Origin: an uncultured Rhodospirillaceae bacterium
Lineage (GTDB): Bacteria > Pseudomonadota > Alphaproteobacteria > Rhodospirillales > Magnetospirillaceae
Length of the DNA: 64,000 nt
Assembly (NCBI GenBank): GCA_937887565.1
Contig: CALABS010000061.1
Coordinates: 1 to 64,000 of the forward strand
Direction: 5' to 3'
The translations under genes and the position numbers were made by a program. Below are positions 63,449-64,000 of this stretch, piece after piece. Numbering within the stretch: the first letter of the stretch is position 1; each line of letters starts with the position of its first letter. The notes under the pieces are model-generated. The model was not told the DNA's origin and did not search any database. It worked only from the letters and a program-made list of their open reading frames with translations.

Positions 63449-64000
63449 ATGACCGACAATATCATCACCAACATCCTGGTCTGCGGCATCGGCGGCCAGG
63501 GCGTCATGACGGCGGCCGAAATCCTGGCCCAGACCGCCATCGCGCGCGGGCTCGACGTCAAGAAGTCCGAGGTCGCCGGCATGGCCCAGCGCGGCGGCGT
63601 GGTGACCAGTCACGTCCGCTTCGGGCGCAAGGTGTTCTCGCCGGTCATCACCCCGGGCACCGCCGACATCCTGGTCGCCTTCGAGGTCGCCGAGGCGGCG
63701 CGCTGGGCCGACCAGCTTCGTCCCGGCGGCGTCGCCATGGTCAACACCATCCGCCTCGTGCCCCCCATCGTGTCCACCGGCCTGTTCAGCTATCCCGACG
63801 ACCCGGTGGCGCAGATGCGGGCGGCAGGCGTGACCGTCTACGACTTCGACGCCGGCGCCATCGCCCGCGAGCTTGGCGACCTCAAGCTGGTCAATACCGT
63901 CATGCTGGGCGCCATCTCGGACTACCTGCCCTTTCCCGCCGCCGAGTTGGAGGAGCAGGTGGTCGCCCGCTTCCGGGCCCGCAAGCCGACCCTGGTCGAG
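63449..64000 (+). CDS. iorB: Indolepyruvate ferredoxin oxidoreductase, beta subunit (cut by window end)
   Basis: 184 codons to the window end; the family is about 190-200 residues, so only the last few are missing. VCGIGGQGVMTAAEILAQTAI (11-31), KKSEVAGMAQRGGVVTSHVRFG and TADILVAFEVAEAARW match IorB/gamma-type subunits. Start ATG at 63449, GGAGGA at 11 bases. Works with IorA. Confidence 0.92.
   Translation, partial: MTDNIITNILVCGIGGQGVMTAAEILAQTAIARGLDVKKSEVAGMAQRGGVVTSHVRFGRKVFSPVITPGTADILVAFEVAEAARWADQLRPGGVAMVNTIRLVPPIVSTGLFSYPDDPVAQMRAAGVTVYDFDAGAIARELGDLKLVNTVMLGAISDYLPFPAAELEEQVVARFRARKPTLVE

Overview
This window is high-GC chromosomal DNA from an alphaproteobacterium. The best guess is the Rhodospirillales, near Magnetospirillum or Phaeospirillum. 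Supporting signs are an Irr-type Fur protein with a matching iron-control element, homospermidine synthase, two DUF465 genes, a PrkA/YeaH/SpoVR cluster and two 2-oxoacid:ferredoxin oxidoreductases. The genus is inference; no rRNA gene is present to settle it. Most of the window is ordinary housekeeping and metabolic sequence. Nearly every long open frame antisense to these genes is a high-GC shadow.

1-16 kb: a propionyl-CoA synthetase cut by the left edge, DUF465 genes, ubiX, a phosphofructokinase with an unusual active-site pair, a degenerate GGDEF protein, purEK, a large hybrid histidine kinase, an ABC1-family kinase, oligoendopeptidase F, an acyl-CoA synthetase and a UDP-glucuronate 4-epimerase. 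16-27 kb: a response regulator with an HWE/HisKA_2 sensor kinase, a 1198-residue tandem TPR/glycosyltransferase-like protein, and the minus-strand stress cluster prkA-yeaH-spoVR.

27-34 kb: a SAF-domain dehydrogenase, agmatinase, a DUF559 nuclease-like gene sandwiched between two near-identical clusters of GC-rich palindromes, then an ornithine decarboxylase with a long structured leader and homospermidine synthase. This is a polyamine block (agmatine and ornithine to putrescine to homospermidine). 33.7-38.3 kb: a divergent ferredoxin / korAB pair with hemerythrins on both sides and a methyltransferase. 38.4-48.9 kb: a DUF218 protein, a class III CoA transferase, a chemoreceptor, a GMC oxidoreductase, citramalate synthase, trmJ, an acetate transporter of the GPR1/FUN34/YaaH family, and a second decarboxylase translationally coupled to a SET-domain methyltransferase.

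49-55 kb: a TPR-adenylate/guanylate cyclase, irr, an orphan LuxR regulator, succinate-semialdehyde dehydrogenase and an alpha/beta hydrolase. 55.2-57 kb is the most foreign-looking stretch. It holds a tRNA-like element with an 8-nt anticodon loop, operator-like repeats, and an unrecognised 461-residue protein with lower-GC codons and a Gly/Asn-rich motif of the kind seen in bacterial conflict proteins. 57-64 kb: paaK, two overlapping unknown genes (the second with TPRs), and iorA with the start of iorB. With paaK this suggests anaerobic catabolism of aromatic amino acids through aryl-pyruvates and phenylacetate.

The best candidate for an undescribed system is the DUF559 gene embedded in REPIN-like inverted repeats at 29.76-30.43 kb. 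The repeat supplies the last 20 codons and the stop of the gene, and another copy of the repeat lies 5 kb away. The second candidate is the tRNA-like/orphan-gene segment at 55.2-56.9 kb.
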